Below are positions 27,087 to 35,495 of a stretch of 64,000 bases of DNA, piece by piece. How positions within the stretch are numbered: position 1 is the first letter of the stretch; each line of letters opens with the position of its first letter. The DNA comes from LZORAL124-50-18 sp051208045 (lineage in GTDB: Bacteria; Pseudomonadota; Gammaproteobacteria; Pseudomonadales; Oleiphilaceae): positions 248,001 through 312,000 of the forward strand of contig JBPJFY010000004.1 of the NCBI GenBank assembly GCA_051208045.1, in the 5' to 3' direction. The notes beneath the pieces are model-generated. The model saw only the letters and a list, made by a program, of their open reading frames with translations, ran no database searches and was not told the DNA's origin. A program made the translations under genes and the position numbers.

Positions 27087-27758
27087 TGCCCGCAGATAGG
27101 GTCCCGGCAATAATCCCACTCGCTGGTTGTTCACCGCTGAGTAGGTCGCTATTTTTGACAGCCTGGGCGTGGGATCGCTGATTGAGCCGGCGATCTGCGT
27201 CACTACTGCAGAAACCAGCATGCCGCCAAGCCCGCCACCGCCATCTCCCGAAGACTCCTGCGCATAGGCGCGACCGCTCCAGAGTTCCAGGCCAGTACGC
27301 GCATCCACCAGACGCCAATGGGATGAGACAACTGCGACAGATGACAGAACCTGATATTGCTGCCCCCAGTCATCAATCGTCACGTACAACACGGCATCAG
27401 CACCAAATATGGATTGCAACTTATCCAGGGGTGCTGCATTCATTTCTGCCGGTGTCGGCAGACCATTATCCTTCATAAACTGGTCAACCAGCGCTACAGG
27501 GAATACATAGTAGCCTTTTTCAGCCAGCGCTGAGGAAATCGAGGAAATGAAAATATAGGGCGCGTTGACCTCAACCGAGTTGTTCATGGGCGGAATGACC
27601 AGAATCGACTGCGGATTGGCGGCCTTCAATGCGGAGTAGTCAAAAGGTTGTGTAGCACACCCGGTCACCAGCGCAATCCACAGGAACAATAACAAACCAT
27701 AGCCCCTGGAACCAAAGACCCTTGAACCATAGACCCTTTTCTGAATACGACTGCTCAT
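27069..27758 (-). CDS. DUF799 (GNA1162-like) lipoprotein
   Basis: A 229-residue exported lipoprotein. The n-region (about 1-20) has an unusual VYGSRVFGSRGYG repeat, then a hydrophobic core and lipobox LVTGC. The mature part matches the DUF799/GNA1162 pattern: ILVIPPMNNSVEV, LPTPAEMN, FGADAVLYVTIDDWGQ and a glycine-rich stretch near 180. It is the third gene of a set with CsgG-like and DUF4810 lipoproteins, overlapping the DUF4810 gene by four bases. This trio recurs in Neisseria and various gammaproteobacteria and probably forms one envelope complex; its function is not established. Confidence 0.87.
   Translation of the reverse strand: MSSRIQKRVYGSRVFGSRGYGLLLFLWIALVTGCATQPFDYSALKAANPQSILVIPPMNNSVEVNAPYIFISSISSALAEKGYYVFPVALVDQFMKDNGLPTPAEMNAAPLDKLQSIFGADAVLYVTIDDWGQQYQVLSSVAVVSSHWRLVDARTGLELWSGRAYAQESSGDGGGGLGGMLVSAVVTQIAGSISDPTPRLSKIATYSAVNNQRVGLLPGPYLRAKGQAQ
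27695..27739. repeat. 15-bp tandem repeat, three copies, inside the DUF799 signal sequence
   Basis: Units beginning AACCAT/AACCAA at 27695, 27710 and 27725, each 15 bp with few differences. They encode the Val-Tyr/Phe-Gly-Ser-Arg repeats ahead of the hydrophobic core of the DUF799 lipoprotein. Copy-number change would keep frame and alter n-region charge. Confidence 0.85.
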
Positions 27759-28114
27759 TGACTCACCCTCTTCTTCGCCCTTTCTACCATCCCATCGATG
27801 AACAGGGCTGACTCAGGAAACACATTTTTTTCCATTTCAAATGCCTGCATAGCCGCTTTCATATTTCCCTGTCGCGCATAGATCATGCCCAGATGCGCAT
27901 ACAGCCCCGGCGGTACCGCCATGTTGACGTCCTGCGCGGATTGAATGCTTTCGTTCAATCGCTGAATTTGAACTTCATTGGTTGCCTCACCGGGATCTGT
28001 GTACATATCCAGTAATACGGACTCATACTCCCCCCAGTAATACAGATTTTTATGACCGGCACAGCCAGCCAAAAGCACCAGCAAACACATGCTGAATAGT
28101 TGGTAAATTTTCAC
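27755..28114 (-). CDS. DUF4810 lipoprotein
   Basis: A 119-residue lipoprotein starting at GTG 28114, which has a CCGGAAG ribosome site seven bases upstream and gives a compact signal peptide ending in lipobox LLAGC; the frame also opens at 28147. The mature part fits DUF4810: LYYWGEYES, then a TPR-like helical region (PPGLYAHLGMIYARQGNMKA). Middle gene of the CsgG-DUF4810-DUF799 operon. Likely attached to the outer membrane; no activity known. Confidence 0.87.
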   Translation of the reverse strand: MKIYQLFSMCLLVLLAGCAGHKNLYYWGEYESVLLDMYTDPGEATNEVQIQRLNESIQSAQDVNMAVPPGLYAHLGMIYARQGNMKAAMQAFEMEKNVFPESALFIDGMVERAKKRVSQ

Positions 28115-28136
28115 AATTACGCTTCCGGACAACGGC

Positions 28137-28159
28137 CAGGCAATCAATGATTGCCTGGT
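28137..28159. repeat. Intercistronic palindrome in the lipoprotein operon
   Basis: CCAGGCAA and TTGCCTGG flank TCAATGA, and the inner TCA/TGA can extend pairing. It lies between the CsgG-like stop and the DUF4810 start. No T-run follows on the minus strand, so a processing or attenuation hairpin is more likely than a full terminator. Confidence 0.6.
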
Positions 28160-28173
28160 TGAGAGAGGAAAAA

Positions 28174-28842
28174 TCAGTTGAGTCGAATAACACCACTGTC
28201 GAGGTCACGAACAAAATTGTTCACCACTTCCGTGATGGCGAAGTTCAAAACTTTGCCATTCAGGGTAGCGTCGTATCCGGCCGTCCCTCCAAAGCCGACA
28301 ATCTCTCGATTGCTCAGCGCGTACTCCCCGGCACCTTGTGTGGTGTAAAGAATCGCGGAGGTTTTTACGTCCACAATGGAGAGCGCTACCTTGGCATAGG
28401 CGACTTGCTCTTTGCCGCGCCCAAGAATGCCAAAGAGCTGCTTGTCGCCCACCTCTTTGCGGCCAAACTCGGTGACGCTCCCCGCAACCACATAACGTGC
28501 ACCGGTTAACTTCTGATTGACGCCGGCAAGTGCAGCTTCGCGCGCCAAAGCGTCCATGTTTTCCCGGTCCACCAGATTAAAGCGATTGGTCTGCTGCAAA
28601 TGGGTTTTGAGAATCGACTTGGCCTGATTTCCCAATCGATCATCGTCCGACGAAAACAGCCCTTGCATGTAGTTGGACTTGTTCTGGAAATTTCCGACGA
28701 CCAGCGTCGAACGCTCGCCGACATAGGAGGTCCCGTATGAGGTCACCTTTTGGGGCTCAAGGGCTCGATGGCTCTCAGTGGCACACCCGGCAAGTAAAAA
28801 AGCACTGACGAAACCAATGGACAGTACAGGTAAGACGCGCAT
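28174..28842 (-). CDS. CsgG-family lipoprotein
   Basis: A 222-residue lipoprotein with lipobox LLAGC and a CsgG/penicillin-binding-protein-activator-like domain: TLVVGNFQNKS, NRFNLVDREN, GARYVVAGSVTEFGRK and VALSIVDVKTSAIL. It is shorter than true curli CsgG, and no csgA, csgB, csgE or csgF genes are near, so curli export is not supported. First gene of the three-lipoprotein operon. Related three-gene sets are known, but what they export or activate is not settled. Confidence 0.9.
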   Translation of the reverse strand: MRVLPVLSIGFVSAFLLAGCATESHRALEPQKVTSYGTSYVGERSTLVVGNFQNKSNYMQGLFSSDDDRLGNQAKSILKTHLQQTNRFNLVDRENMDALAREAALAGVNQKLTGARYVVAGSVTEFGRKEVGDKQLFGILGRGKEQVAYAKVALSIVDVKTSAILYTTQGAGEYALSNREIVGFGGTAGYDATLNGKVLNFAITEVVNNFVRDLDSGVIRLN

Positions 28843-28935
28843 TCAATTCTCCATTCATGACTCTATCCCAAGAGCGCCAGTATACAACGTCTGCCCCAAT
28901 AAGCACACGAAAAATACGGTCGGCGGAGGCAGGGT

Positions 28936-31260
28936 TTAGCGTCGTGCTGCGACTTTACCTTCAATGACGTACACTACGTCTTCAGAGATATCGGCCAGGA
29001 CTTCCTGGGCTTCAAGGCGTGCGTTCACATTCGCTTCCGACACATCCTCCGGCGAAAGCAGTTCAACCAGCTTGATGTAATTGGAAGACAGCCGGTCTTT
29101 AACGGCGGGCTCTATCCGCCCCTCCCGTTCATTGATTTCCTGTAGCCAGCTTTCCAGTTTTTTACTGGCAAAGGTGTGGTCGCCATTCATTGGCCCGGCT
29201 TCCGCATCATTGTTAATTTTAATCCGGTGCTCTATTTCTACGAGTGCGATCAATGCAGGAATATCCTCCCGCCGCAGAAACACAGAATTGGACCATAAAA
29301 CATCCGGTTTCCAGGCTTCAATCCAGTTCGGCAGGTTCTCTCCTGGCATGGGTTTGGCAATCTCGTACCCTTGGGCCAACTCGCACCCCAGGTTGACCAG
29401 ATACTTGCCATGAGCCACGGTTTCAACACCTTCTGCAATGATTTTCAGATCAAACGTCCGCGCCAGAGCGACCATCCCTTCAAGAATGGAGAGGTTTTTT
29501 GGATATCGGAACATTTCGATGACAAAGGCTTGGTCAATTTTTATTGTATCCACCGGCAACTGTCGTAAATACGAGAGCGAGCAATACCCTTTGCCAAAAT
29601 CGTCCAGCGAGAAGGTCACCCCCAGTGCTTTGCACTTTTCCAGGTTGTGAACCGCCACGTCGATATCCTGAATGGCGACCGACTCCAATACTTCCAACTC
29701 CAGCCGCGAGGCATCCACGTTTGGATAGGCGGCCAGCAGCTTTCGGAGCTTTTTCGGAAATTCCGGATGCTGGAGCTGAATAGTATCTATATTTACGCTG
29801 ACCCGCAAATGAATCCCCAAGGAGTCCCATAACACGAGTTGTTTTAACGCTGTCCTGATAGCCCATTCACCAATATCAATCATAAAGGGGTGGTTTTCCA
29901 GATAGGGCAAAAACTGGCCGGGTGCACGCAGTCCCGCTGTGGGATGATGCCAACGCAACAACGCTTCAACCCCGACAACCTTACCGGTGCGCATATTGAC
30001 TTTTGGCTGGTAGAACAGCTGCAGCTCATCTCCATCCAGGGCAGCTTTCACCCGTTTGATCTGGCGGATACGGATTTGGCGTTTCTGTTCTTCACTGGAG
30101 TCAAAATACCGCTCTGCACCTTTGTTTTCCCGCTTGGCCAGATACAGAGCATAATCCGCACATCGCAAACACCCCTCAGCATCCTGCTCATGCTCTTCGT
30201 CCTCCAACCCCTTGGCATAGATACCCGCAGTGAAATCCAGTAAAACACGCCAGTGATCAATCACGAACTCACGCTTTAAACAAAGCCGTAAAGCAGATAA
30301 CTGGGATGTTACATGATCGGTGTCGCGCACCAGAACGACAAACTCATCACCGCCGATACGCGCCAGATGCCCGCCCGGCATTATGGCGTCCTGCCACCGT
30401 CGCACCAGCATCCCGAGTATTCGATCCCCACCTTCAACGCCCACCTGGGTATTATTTTTCGCAAAATCGTCCAAATCAATGGAAATAACCGCCACATTAT
30501 CGTGGTCTGTCTGCTGCCCCAAATACGTCAGCAATGCCTGCAGGACGCCGTTTCGATTCAGCGCACCGGTTAATGGGTCATTATAGGCTAGAAACTCCAA
30601 CTGCCCTTGATACTCAAGCGCTTGACGCTCAAGCTCTTTTTCTGCCTGAGCTTTAATGAGATTGTTGACCTTTTCCTCGGCGACCAAACGGGCATGAGCC
30701 TCCCGATTCAACTGCAACGCACTGCTGCATAATTTGTTATACAGCTGAACCAGGGTCGTTTGCACTTCAGAGGAAGCCAGGATCTTCTTTTTGGCATTGG
30801 ATTGTGCATCTGGCAGGCTATAGCCAAAGTTTTCAATTTCCAGAATCGCGGTTGCAAAATAGCGATCTGATTGAAGTATGTGCACAATCAACCAATTGGT
30901 TAAAAACTCAAACAATCCTTCGATATCATAGCGCCGCTGGCCATCGGCAAAAATAAACTTATCAATTTGCAGAAAAAAGTCATTGTGCAGCTTCTGGTGG
31001 TTGGCATAAAGGGAACTCTCGCTGAGATATCGAGACCAGATTTGTTCTTCACAGTGAAAGTGAAATCTTGCGTAATCCAGCAGATTATCCAGAGCCAATT
31101 GTTGGTTTGAAGCATCCGTTTCTGTAATCAAACTCCACGCTGCATCGTTAATAAGATCCATCAGCTTTTTATGCTGATCATCCAGGCAGGCAATGCCCAC
31201 TTCGAAATGCACATTCCAGGGAAAGATTTCAAATTTTTCCGGGCTTGAGATCATATCCAT
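28936..31260 (-). CDS. Bacteriohemerythrin-GGDEF-EAL protein
   Basis: A 774-residue soluble protein. Residues 1-140 form a bacteriohemerythrin with the di-iron ligand pattern: H30 (DDQHKKL), H67/E71 (HFHCEE), H88/H92 (HQKLH) and the WLIVHILQSD motif. A coiled linker leads to a GGDEF domain with an intact RIGGDEF signature (no RxxD inhibitory site at the usual place) and an EAL domain with EALLRW and SLDDFGKGYCSL. About 100 extra C-terminal residues have no recognised domain. Expected role: c-di-GMP level controlled by O2 or iron redox state. Monocistronic, facing the lipoprotein operon about 90 bases downstream. Confidence 0.93.
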   Translation of the reverse strand: MDMISSPEKFEIFPWNVHFEVGIACLDDQHKKLMDLINDAAWSLITETDASNQQLALDNLLDYARFHFHCEEQIWSRYLSESSLYANHQKLHNDFFLQIDKFIFADGQRRYDIEGLFEFLTNWLIVHILQSDRYFATAILEIENFGYSLPDAQSNAKKKILASSEVQTTLVQLYNKLCSSALQLNREAHARLVAEEKVNNLIKAQAEKELERQALEYQGQLEFLAYNDPLTGALNRNGVLQALLTYLGQQTDHDNVAVISIDLDDFAKNNTQVGVEGGDRILGMLVRRWQDAIMPGGHLARIGGDEFVVLVRDTDHVTSQLSALRLCLKREFVIDHWRVLLDFTAGIYAKGLEDEEHEQDAEGCLRCADYALYLAKRENKGAERYFDSSEEQKRQIRIRQIKRVKAALDGDELQLFYQPKVNMRTGKVVGVEALLRWHHPTAGLRAPGQFLPYLENHPFMIDIGEWAIRTALKQLVLWDSLGIHLRVSVNIDTIQLQHPEFPKKLRKLLAAYPNVDASRLELEVLESVAIQDIDVAVHNLEKCKALGVTFSLDDFGKGYCSLSYLRQLPVDTIKIDQAFVIEMFRYPKNLSILEGMVALARTFDLKIIAEGVETVAHGKYLVNLGCELAQGYEIAKPMPGENLPNWIEAWKPDVLWSNSVFLRREDIPALIALVEIEHRIKINNDAEAGPMNGDHTFASKKLESWLQEINEREGRIEPAVKDRLSSNYIKLVELLSPEDVSEANVNARLEAQEVLADISEDVVYVIEGKVAARR

Positions 31261-31396
31261 TTCGTTACACTCCGCGCTGAGCCGTCACCGAGGATTCCTT
31301 ATTTCTAGAATAGACTTAAGCACATTTAATACAACCTCTATCGACACTTTGGTCAGGATTTCGTAAAGTGATTTAAATTCAACAGTACACCGCACT

Positions 31397-31855
31397 ATGA
31401 TTTCAGCCCTGCTCAACACCATTGACAAAATCTGCCAGCCAAAAGTGACAGAATCGGAGTCGAGTCAAAGCGCCGTTTTATCCGCGCTGAGTCTTCTTTA
31501 CCTTCTTGCCGACGCAGATCACCAGTTTGAAACGCGTGAAGAGAAAAAAATTGAAGAAATTTCTCAGCAACTCTATGGACTGGATCAGGCGGCAGTCCAC
31601 GCCGTACTGGCGCAGGCCCGGCGCTCGGCCAGTGACTCCACTTCGCTCTATGAGTTCACGCGGCACATCAATGACACTTTTTCTGAAGAACAGAAGCTCC
31701 AGCTGGTTGAGGTGATGTGGGACGTTGCCCATGCTGACGACGAGTTAAGTAAATTTGAAGAACATTTTATCCGGCGAGTGTGCGATCTCATTTACGTGCA
31801 TCATGCAGGCTTTATCCAAATGAAGCTCAAATCACAAGAAAAACGACCGATATAG
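31397..31855 (+). CDS. TerB-like protein
   Basis: A 152-residue helical protein of the TerB/tellurite-resistance-B-like family. Two acidic repeats (ADADHQFETREE and AHADDELSKFEE) match the family metal-binding pattern. No other ter genes are present, so tellurite resistance should not be assumed; stand-alone members are common and uncharacterised. It starts at an ATG 136 bases upstream-divergent from the hemerythrin gene and is followed after 54 bases by the DAHP-synthase-like gene. Confidence 0.82.
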   Translation: MISALLNTIDKICQPKVTESESSQSAVLSALSLLYLLADADHQFETREEKKIEEISQQLYGLDQAAVHAVLAQARRSASDSTSLYEFTRHINDTFSEEQKLQLVEVMWDVAHADDELSKFEEHFIRRVCDLIYVHHAGFIQMKLKSQEKRPI

Positions 31856-31909
31856 CCTACACTGAAAGATCAATAGTGATCGCTGCCCCAGATCGAGAAG
31901 GACTCCCTT

Positions 31910-33037
31910 ATGCTGATTATTCTTGGCCCTGAAATCACGCCAGTGTCTGGCGAGTACAAAAATATTTTTGAGTTCATCGAGAAATTCCCAGGTATTACCC
32001 ACAAGATTCATCAGGTTCAGGGAAAACAGCAACTGCTGACAGAGATTTACCTGCTCGGCGACACCCACACATTGGATATTGATCAGGTTGCCGCACTGCC
32101 CGGCGTTGAAAAAGTGATCCGGATTTCCGAAGAGTACCGCATACTGGGGCGACACAAATATGAAAACCGGGTGAGTGGTTTTGAATACAATGGCGTTCAG
32201 TTCGGTCAGGAAAATCTGAACCTGTTTGCCGGGCTGTGTGCCGTAGACAATCCCAAAAATGTGGAAACCATGATGCGCGCCCTCAAGGACAATGGTCTCA
32301 ACTGCACGCGCATGGGAGCGTACAAACCTCGAACGAATCCTTACTCTTTCCAGGGGCATGGCAAGGATTGTTTACCCTGGGTATTTGAGCTCGCGGGAAA
32401 ATATGGCATAAAAGTAATTGCCATGGAGGTCACCCACGAAGCACACATCGGAGAAATCTACGACTCACTTCGCGCCACAGGCAATCCTACCGGTGTGATG
32501 TTGCAGATTGGCACGCGAAACACCCAGAACTTCGAGCTGCTCAAGGCGATTGGCCGGCAGAAAGACTTTCCGGTGCTGCTGAAACGAGGGTTCGGCATTA
32601 CCCTGAACGAGTCTTTGAATGCTGCCGAGTATCTGGCCAGTGAGGGCAATTCCAAAGTCATCTTTTGTCTACGTGGTATGAAAAGTGACGCAGGTAAACC
32701 ACACCGGAACCTCGTGGACTTTGCCCATGTGCCGGTCATCAAACGACTCACCCGCATGCCCGTATGTGTTGACCCGTCCCACTCCGTCGGATCACGCGAC
32801 GCAGACCCAAATAACATTCTCGATGTGGTCCATGCGGCCGCCCAAGGGGTCATCAGCGGCGCAAACATGGTGCTCATTGACTTCCACCCTAATCCAACCG
32901 ACGCACTTGTAGATGGCCCTCAGGCATTATTGATGCACGAACTGCCAAAATTTGTTGAAGATATGACCCTGTGCCACGAGGTGTATCTAAAGCGAAAAGC
33001 CATCTACGCAGCCCCTGACGAGGACGCCAAATCTTGA
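31910..33037 (+). CDS. Type I-beta DAHP synthase-like aldolase
   Basis: A 375-residue protein with an N-terminal ferredoxin-like regulatory region (about 1-70) and a TIM barrel like 3-deoxy-7-phosphoheptulonate synthases of the Thermotoga/Bacillus class, which join PEP and erythrose 4-phosphate. The metal-ligand Cys (GLCAVD), His (DPSHSVG) and Asp (VDGPQA) are present. However, GPCxxES is altered to GLCAVDN, and the metal-ligand Glu of MIEVHP is Asp here (LIDFHP). CERG is also changed to CLRG. It may be a divergent DAHP synthase or an enzyme with another aldehyde substrate. It overlaps the next gene by four bases, suggesting cotranslation. Confidence 0.8.
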   Translation: MLIILGPEITPVSGEYKNIFEFIEKFPGITHKIHQVQGKQQLLTEIYLLGDTHTLDIDQVAALPGVEKVIRISEEYRILGRHKYENRVSGFEYNGVQFGQENLNLFAGLCAVDNPKNVETMMRALKDNGLNCTRMGAYKPRTNPYSFQGHGKDCLPWVFELAGKYGIKVIAMEVTHEAHIGEIYDSLRATGNPTGVMLQIGTRNTQNFELLKAIGRQKDFPVLLKRGFGITLNESLNAAEYLASEGNSKVIFCLRGMKSDAGKPHRNLVDFAHVPVIKRLTRMPVCVDPSHSVGSRDADPNNILDVVHAAAQGVISGANMVLIDFHPNPTDALVDGPQALLMHELPKFVEDMTLCHEVYLKRKAIYAAPDEDAKS

Positions 33038-33768
33038 TCATCATTGGACATCGAGGTGCACGTGCTGAAGCGCCGGAAAACACACTTTCGGGTTTCCAGT
33101 TGGCCGTTGCAGCGGGCATTCTGCACTTTGAACTGGACGTACAATTATCCAAAGATGGCCAGTTGATGGTACTTCACGATCCCACGGTCACACGCACCAC
33201 GGGAAATCGTGGTCACATTGCCTCCTATACCCGCAAAGAGCTGAGTAAAATGGATGCGCGGAAAAACGTGGCGGGCTGGCCCGTATTTCAGGGAATTCCC
33301 GCTCTGGAGGATGTTTTGAATTGCACGCCAGAGGCCTGTACGTTTCAGTTTGAGGTAAAAACAGATCGTCGCACACGGTTATTGAAGTTGTGTTCAGAAC
33401 TGGTGCTGTTGTTTGCGGAAAGGGATTTATACCAGCGCGTGCGCGTGACCTCGTCCGACTCGAAGGTACTTAAACGACTCAGGCAGGTTGCCCCGTCAAT
33501 TCAAACCGGGCTGGTCGCAGAACACCGATTTCCGGACCCGGTAAAGCGTGCAGTCGGTCTGGGCTGTACTTATTTGTGTGCTCGATATCAGCTGCTTACC
33601 CGTCGGTTGATCAATCACGCCCATGACCGCCATTTGCATGTATCCGCCTGGACGGTGAACGAGCTTGGCATCGCTGAGAAGCTGCGCTGTGCGGGGGTAG
33701 ACAGCGTGATCACTGACTACCCGACGAGCATGTACCAGCACTTTGCCACAGGCTTAGCGCCTGACTAA
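33034..33768 (+). CDS. Glycerophosphodiester phosphodiesterase
   Basis: A 244-residue GDPD-family TIM barrel. N-terminal GHRGARAEAPENT has the catalytic His-Arg and Glu; ELDVQLSKDG and LHDPTVTRTTG supply the metal ligands and second His. VSAWTVNE near the C-terminus is typical of UgpQ-like members. It hydrolyses glycerophosphodiesters to glycerol 3-phosphate plus an alcohol. No signal peptide, so cytoplasmic. TTG start inside the end of the previous gene; its stop overlaps that of sthA. Confidence 0.93.
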   Translation: MIIIGHRGARAEAPENTLSGFQLAVAAGILHFELDVQLSKDGQLMVLHDPTVTRTTGNRGHIASYTRKELSKMDARKNVAGWPVFQGIPALEDVLNCTPEACTFQFEVKTDRRTRLLKLCSELVLLFAERDLYQRVRVTSSDSKVLKRLRQVAPSIQTGLVAEHRFPDPVKRAVGLGCTYLCARYQLLTRRLINHAHDRHLHVSAWTVNELGIAEKLRCAGVDSVITDYPTSMYQHFATGLAPD

Positions 33769-35159
33769 AAAATACGATTCAGGCCATTCAATGCAGCCAC
33801 ACGATACGCTTCCGCCATCGTGGGATAGTTAAACGTGGTATTTAAGAAGTAATCCAGCGAGTTCAGCTCACCCGGCTGCTTCATAATTGCCTGGCCGATG
33901 TGTACGATTTCCGCCGCTTGGTCGCCAAAACAGTGTATACCCAGAATCTGGCGGGTTTCTCGATGAAAGAGAATCTTCAGCATGCCAACCGCCTCACCGG
34001 TAATTTGCGCACGCGCCAGATCTTTGAAGAATGCCTGTCCGACCTCATACGGTACTTTCGCCTCAGTCAGCTGGCTTTCCGTCAGCCCGACCGAGCTGAT
34101 TTCCGGTATCGTATAAATACCTGTTGGCACATCATTCACAAACTGGCAATTGCCATCATCCAGAAAATCTGACGAGGCCGCTCGTCCTTGGTCGTACGCG
34201 GCACTTGCCAGGCTGGGCCACCCGATCACATCCCCGGCAGCATAGATATGAGGCAGTTCTGTTCGGTAGTGCTCATCCACTTTCAGCTGTCCGCGCGAAT
34301 TGGCCTCCAAACCAATGTTTTCAAGCCCCATATGGTCAGTATTGCCGGTACGCCCATTACACCACAGGAACGCATCTGCTTTGATTTTCTTACCGGACTT
34401 CATTTCCAGAACAACCGAATGCTCTTCTCCATGAACGGATTCGAATTCTTCATTATGGCGAACCAGTACACCGTTGTTTCGCAGGTGATAACTTAACGCG
34501 TCAGAAATTTCATCGTCCAGAAAAGAGAGCAAGCGACTTCCTGGGTTAACCAGATCAACCTTCACCCCCAGTCCTGCAAAAATCGATGCATACTCGCAAC
34601 CAATAACGCCCGCGCCATAAATAATCATCGTGCGAGGCGTATGACTGAGGGATAAAATTGAATCGCTGTTGTAGATACGGCGGTGATTAAAGTTAATCGC
34701 AGGCGGGAGATACGGCCGAGACCCGGTCGCAATCACAAAATGCTTCGCCGTAATGACTTCCTGACTTGAAGCATTTCCCTTGATTTCAATCCGGTTCGCA
34801 TCGAGAAAGTAGGCTTTTCCGGTAAACAGATCCACTTTGTTTCGAGCATAAAATTGCGTGCGCAGCTTCACCTGCTTACCCATCACCTTTGCCGCACTTT
34901 GAAGCACATTGGGAAACGAAAACCAACGAGGTTCACCAATGTCACGGAACATATTGTTGGTGTTGAAAGTAATGATTTGCTTGACTGCATGCCTGAGTGC
35001 TTTCGACGGAATGGTGCCCAGATGTGTACAGTTACCCCCGACCTGTCGCTTATCTTCGATAATGGCAACACGCTTTCCATTTTTGGCGGCACTCATTGCC
35101 GCGCCTTCCCCCGCTGGCCCTGCACCGATCACGACAACGTCATAGTTTAACTCAGGCAT
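33765..35159 (-). CDS. sthA: Soluble pyridine nucleotide transhydrogenase
   Basis: A 464-residue FAD flavoprotein of the dihydrolipoamide dehydrogenase fold. The Rossmann motif GAGPAGEGA is at the N-terminus and a second dinucleotide-binding motif (YGAGVIGCEYASIFAGLG) is central. The redox-active disulfide of relatives is missing (GGNCTHLGTIPSKAL, one Cys replaced by Thr), which is diagnostic of SthA. It balances NADPH and NADH in the cytoplasm. The gene follows the nqr cluster on the same strand after about 90 bases. Confidence 0.97.
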   Translation of the reverse strand: MPELNYDVVVIGAGPAGEGAAMSAAKNGKRVAIIEDKRQVGGNCTHLGTIPSKALRHAVKQIITFNTNNMFRDIGEPRWFSFPNVLQSAAKVMGKQVKLRTQFYARNKVDLFTGKAYFLDANRIEIKGNASSQEVITAKHFVIATGSRPYLPPAINFNHRRIYNSDSILSLSHTPRTMIIYGAGVIGCEYASIFAGLGVKVDLVNPGSRLLSFLDDEISDALSYHLRNNGVLVRHNEEFESVHGEEHSVVLEMKSGKKIKADAFLWCNGRTGNTDHMGLENIGLEANSRGQLKVDEHYRTELPHIYAAGDVIGWPSLASAAYDQGRAASSDFLDDGNCQFVNDVPTGIYTIPEISSVGLTESQLTEAKVPYEVGQAFFKDLARAQITGEAVGMLKILFHRETRQILGIHCFGDQAAEIVHIGQAIMKQPGELNSLDYFLNTTFNYPTMAEAYRVAALNGLNRIF

Positions 35160-35252
35160 AACTCACTCCAAACAAAATGAACACAACAATCCCTATTCGA
35201 ACTGCGTATCTAATTTTCGATATTGTATTTAATCAATCGGTAAAGCGGGCAA

Positions 35253-35486
35253 CTATTGCTTATTGCTCATCGCGTCATAGCCCAACTCATCCGTCTGTTG
35301 CTTTTTCTGATTCTCTTTTTCGCATTTGCTCTCGTCACCACCACAAATTTCACAGGCGACATCCATACCCAGTTTTTTCATTCCACCGCACGAACCCGCG
35401 ATAGGCTTTCTCCCTAAAATAACCCCCACAGACATCGCGATCACAAATATGGCCATGACGGCAAAAACAATTAAAAATGTAGTCAT
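35253..35486 (-). CDS. nqrM: Na+-NQR maturation protein NqrM
   Basis: A 77-residue protein with one N-terminal TM helix and the NqrM/DUF539 cysteine cluster: SCGGMKKLG, then CEICGG and KCE. NqrM is required for correct assembly of the Fe centre held by NqrD and NqrE. It closes the nqr-apbE cluster, nine bases after apbE. Small but well supported by context and motifs. Confidence 0.95.
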   Translation of the reverse strand: MTTFLIVFAVMAIFVIAMSVGVILGRKPIAGSCGGMKKLGMDVACEICGGDESKCEKENQKKQQTDELGYDAMSNKQ

Positions 35487-35495
35487 TGGAGCACC

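Noticed and set aside
27069..28842. Curli secretion locus
   Set aside because: Only a CsgG-like lipoprotein is present; no csgA, B, E or F, and the CsgG-like protein is short and followed by DUF4810 and DUF799.
31397..31855. Tellurite-resistance operon
   Set aside because: Only a TerB-like gene is present; no terA, C, D, E or Z.
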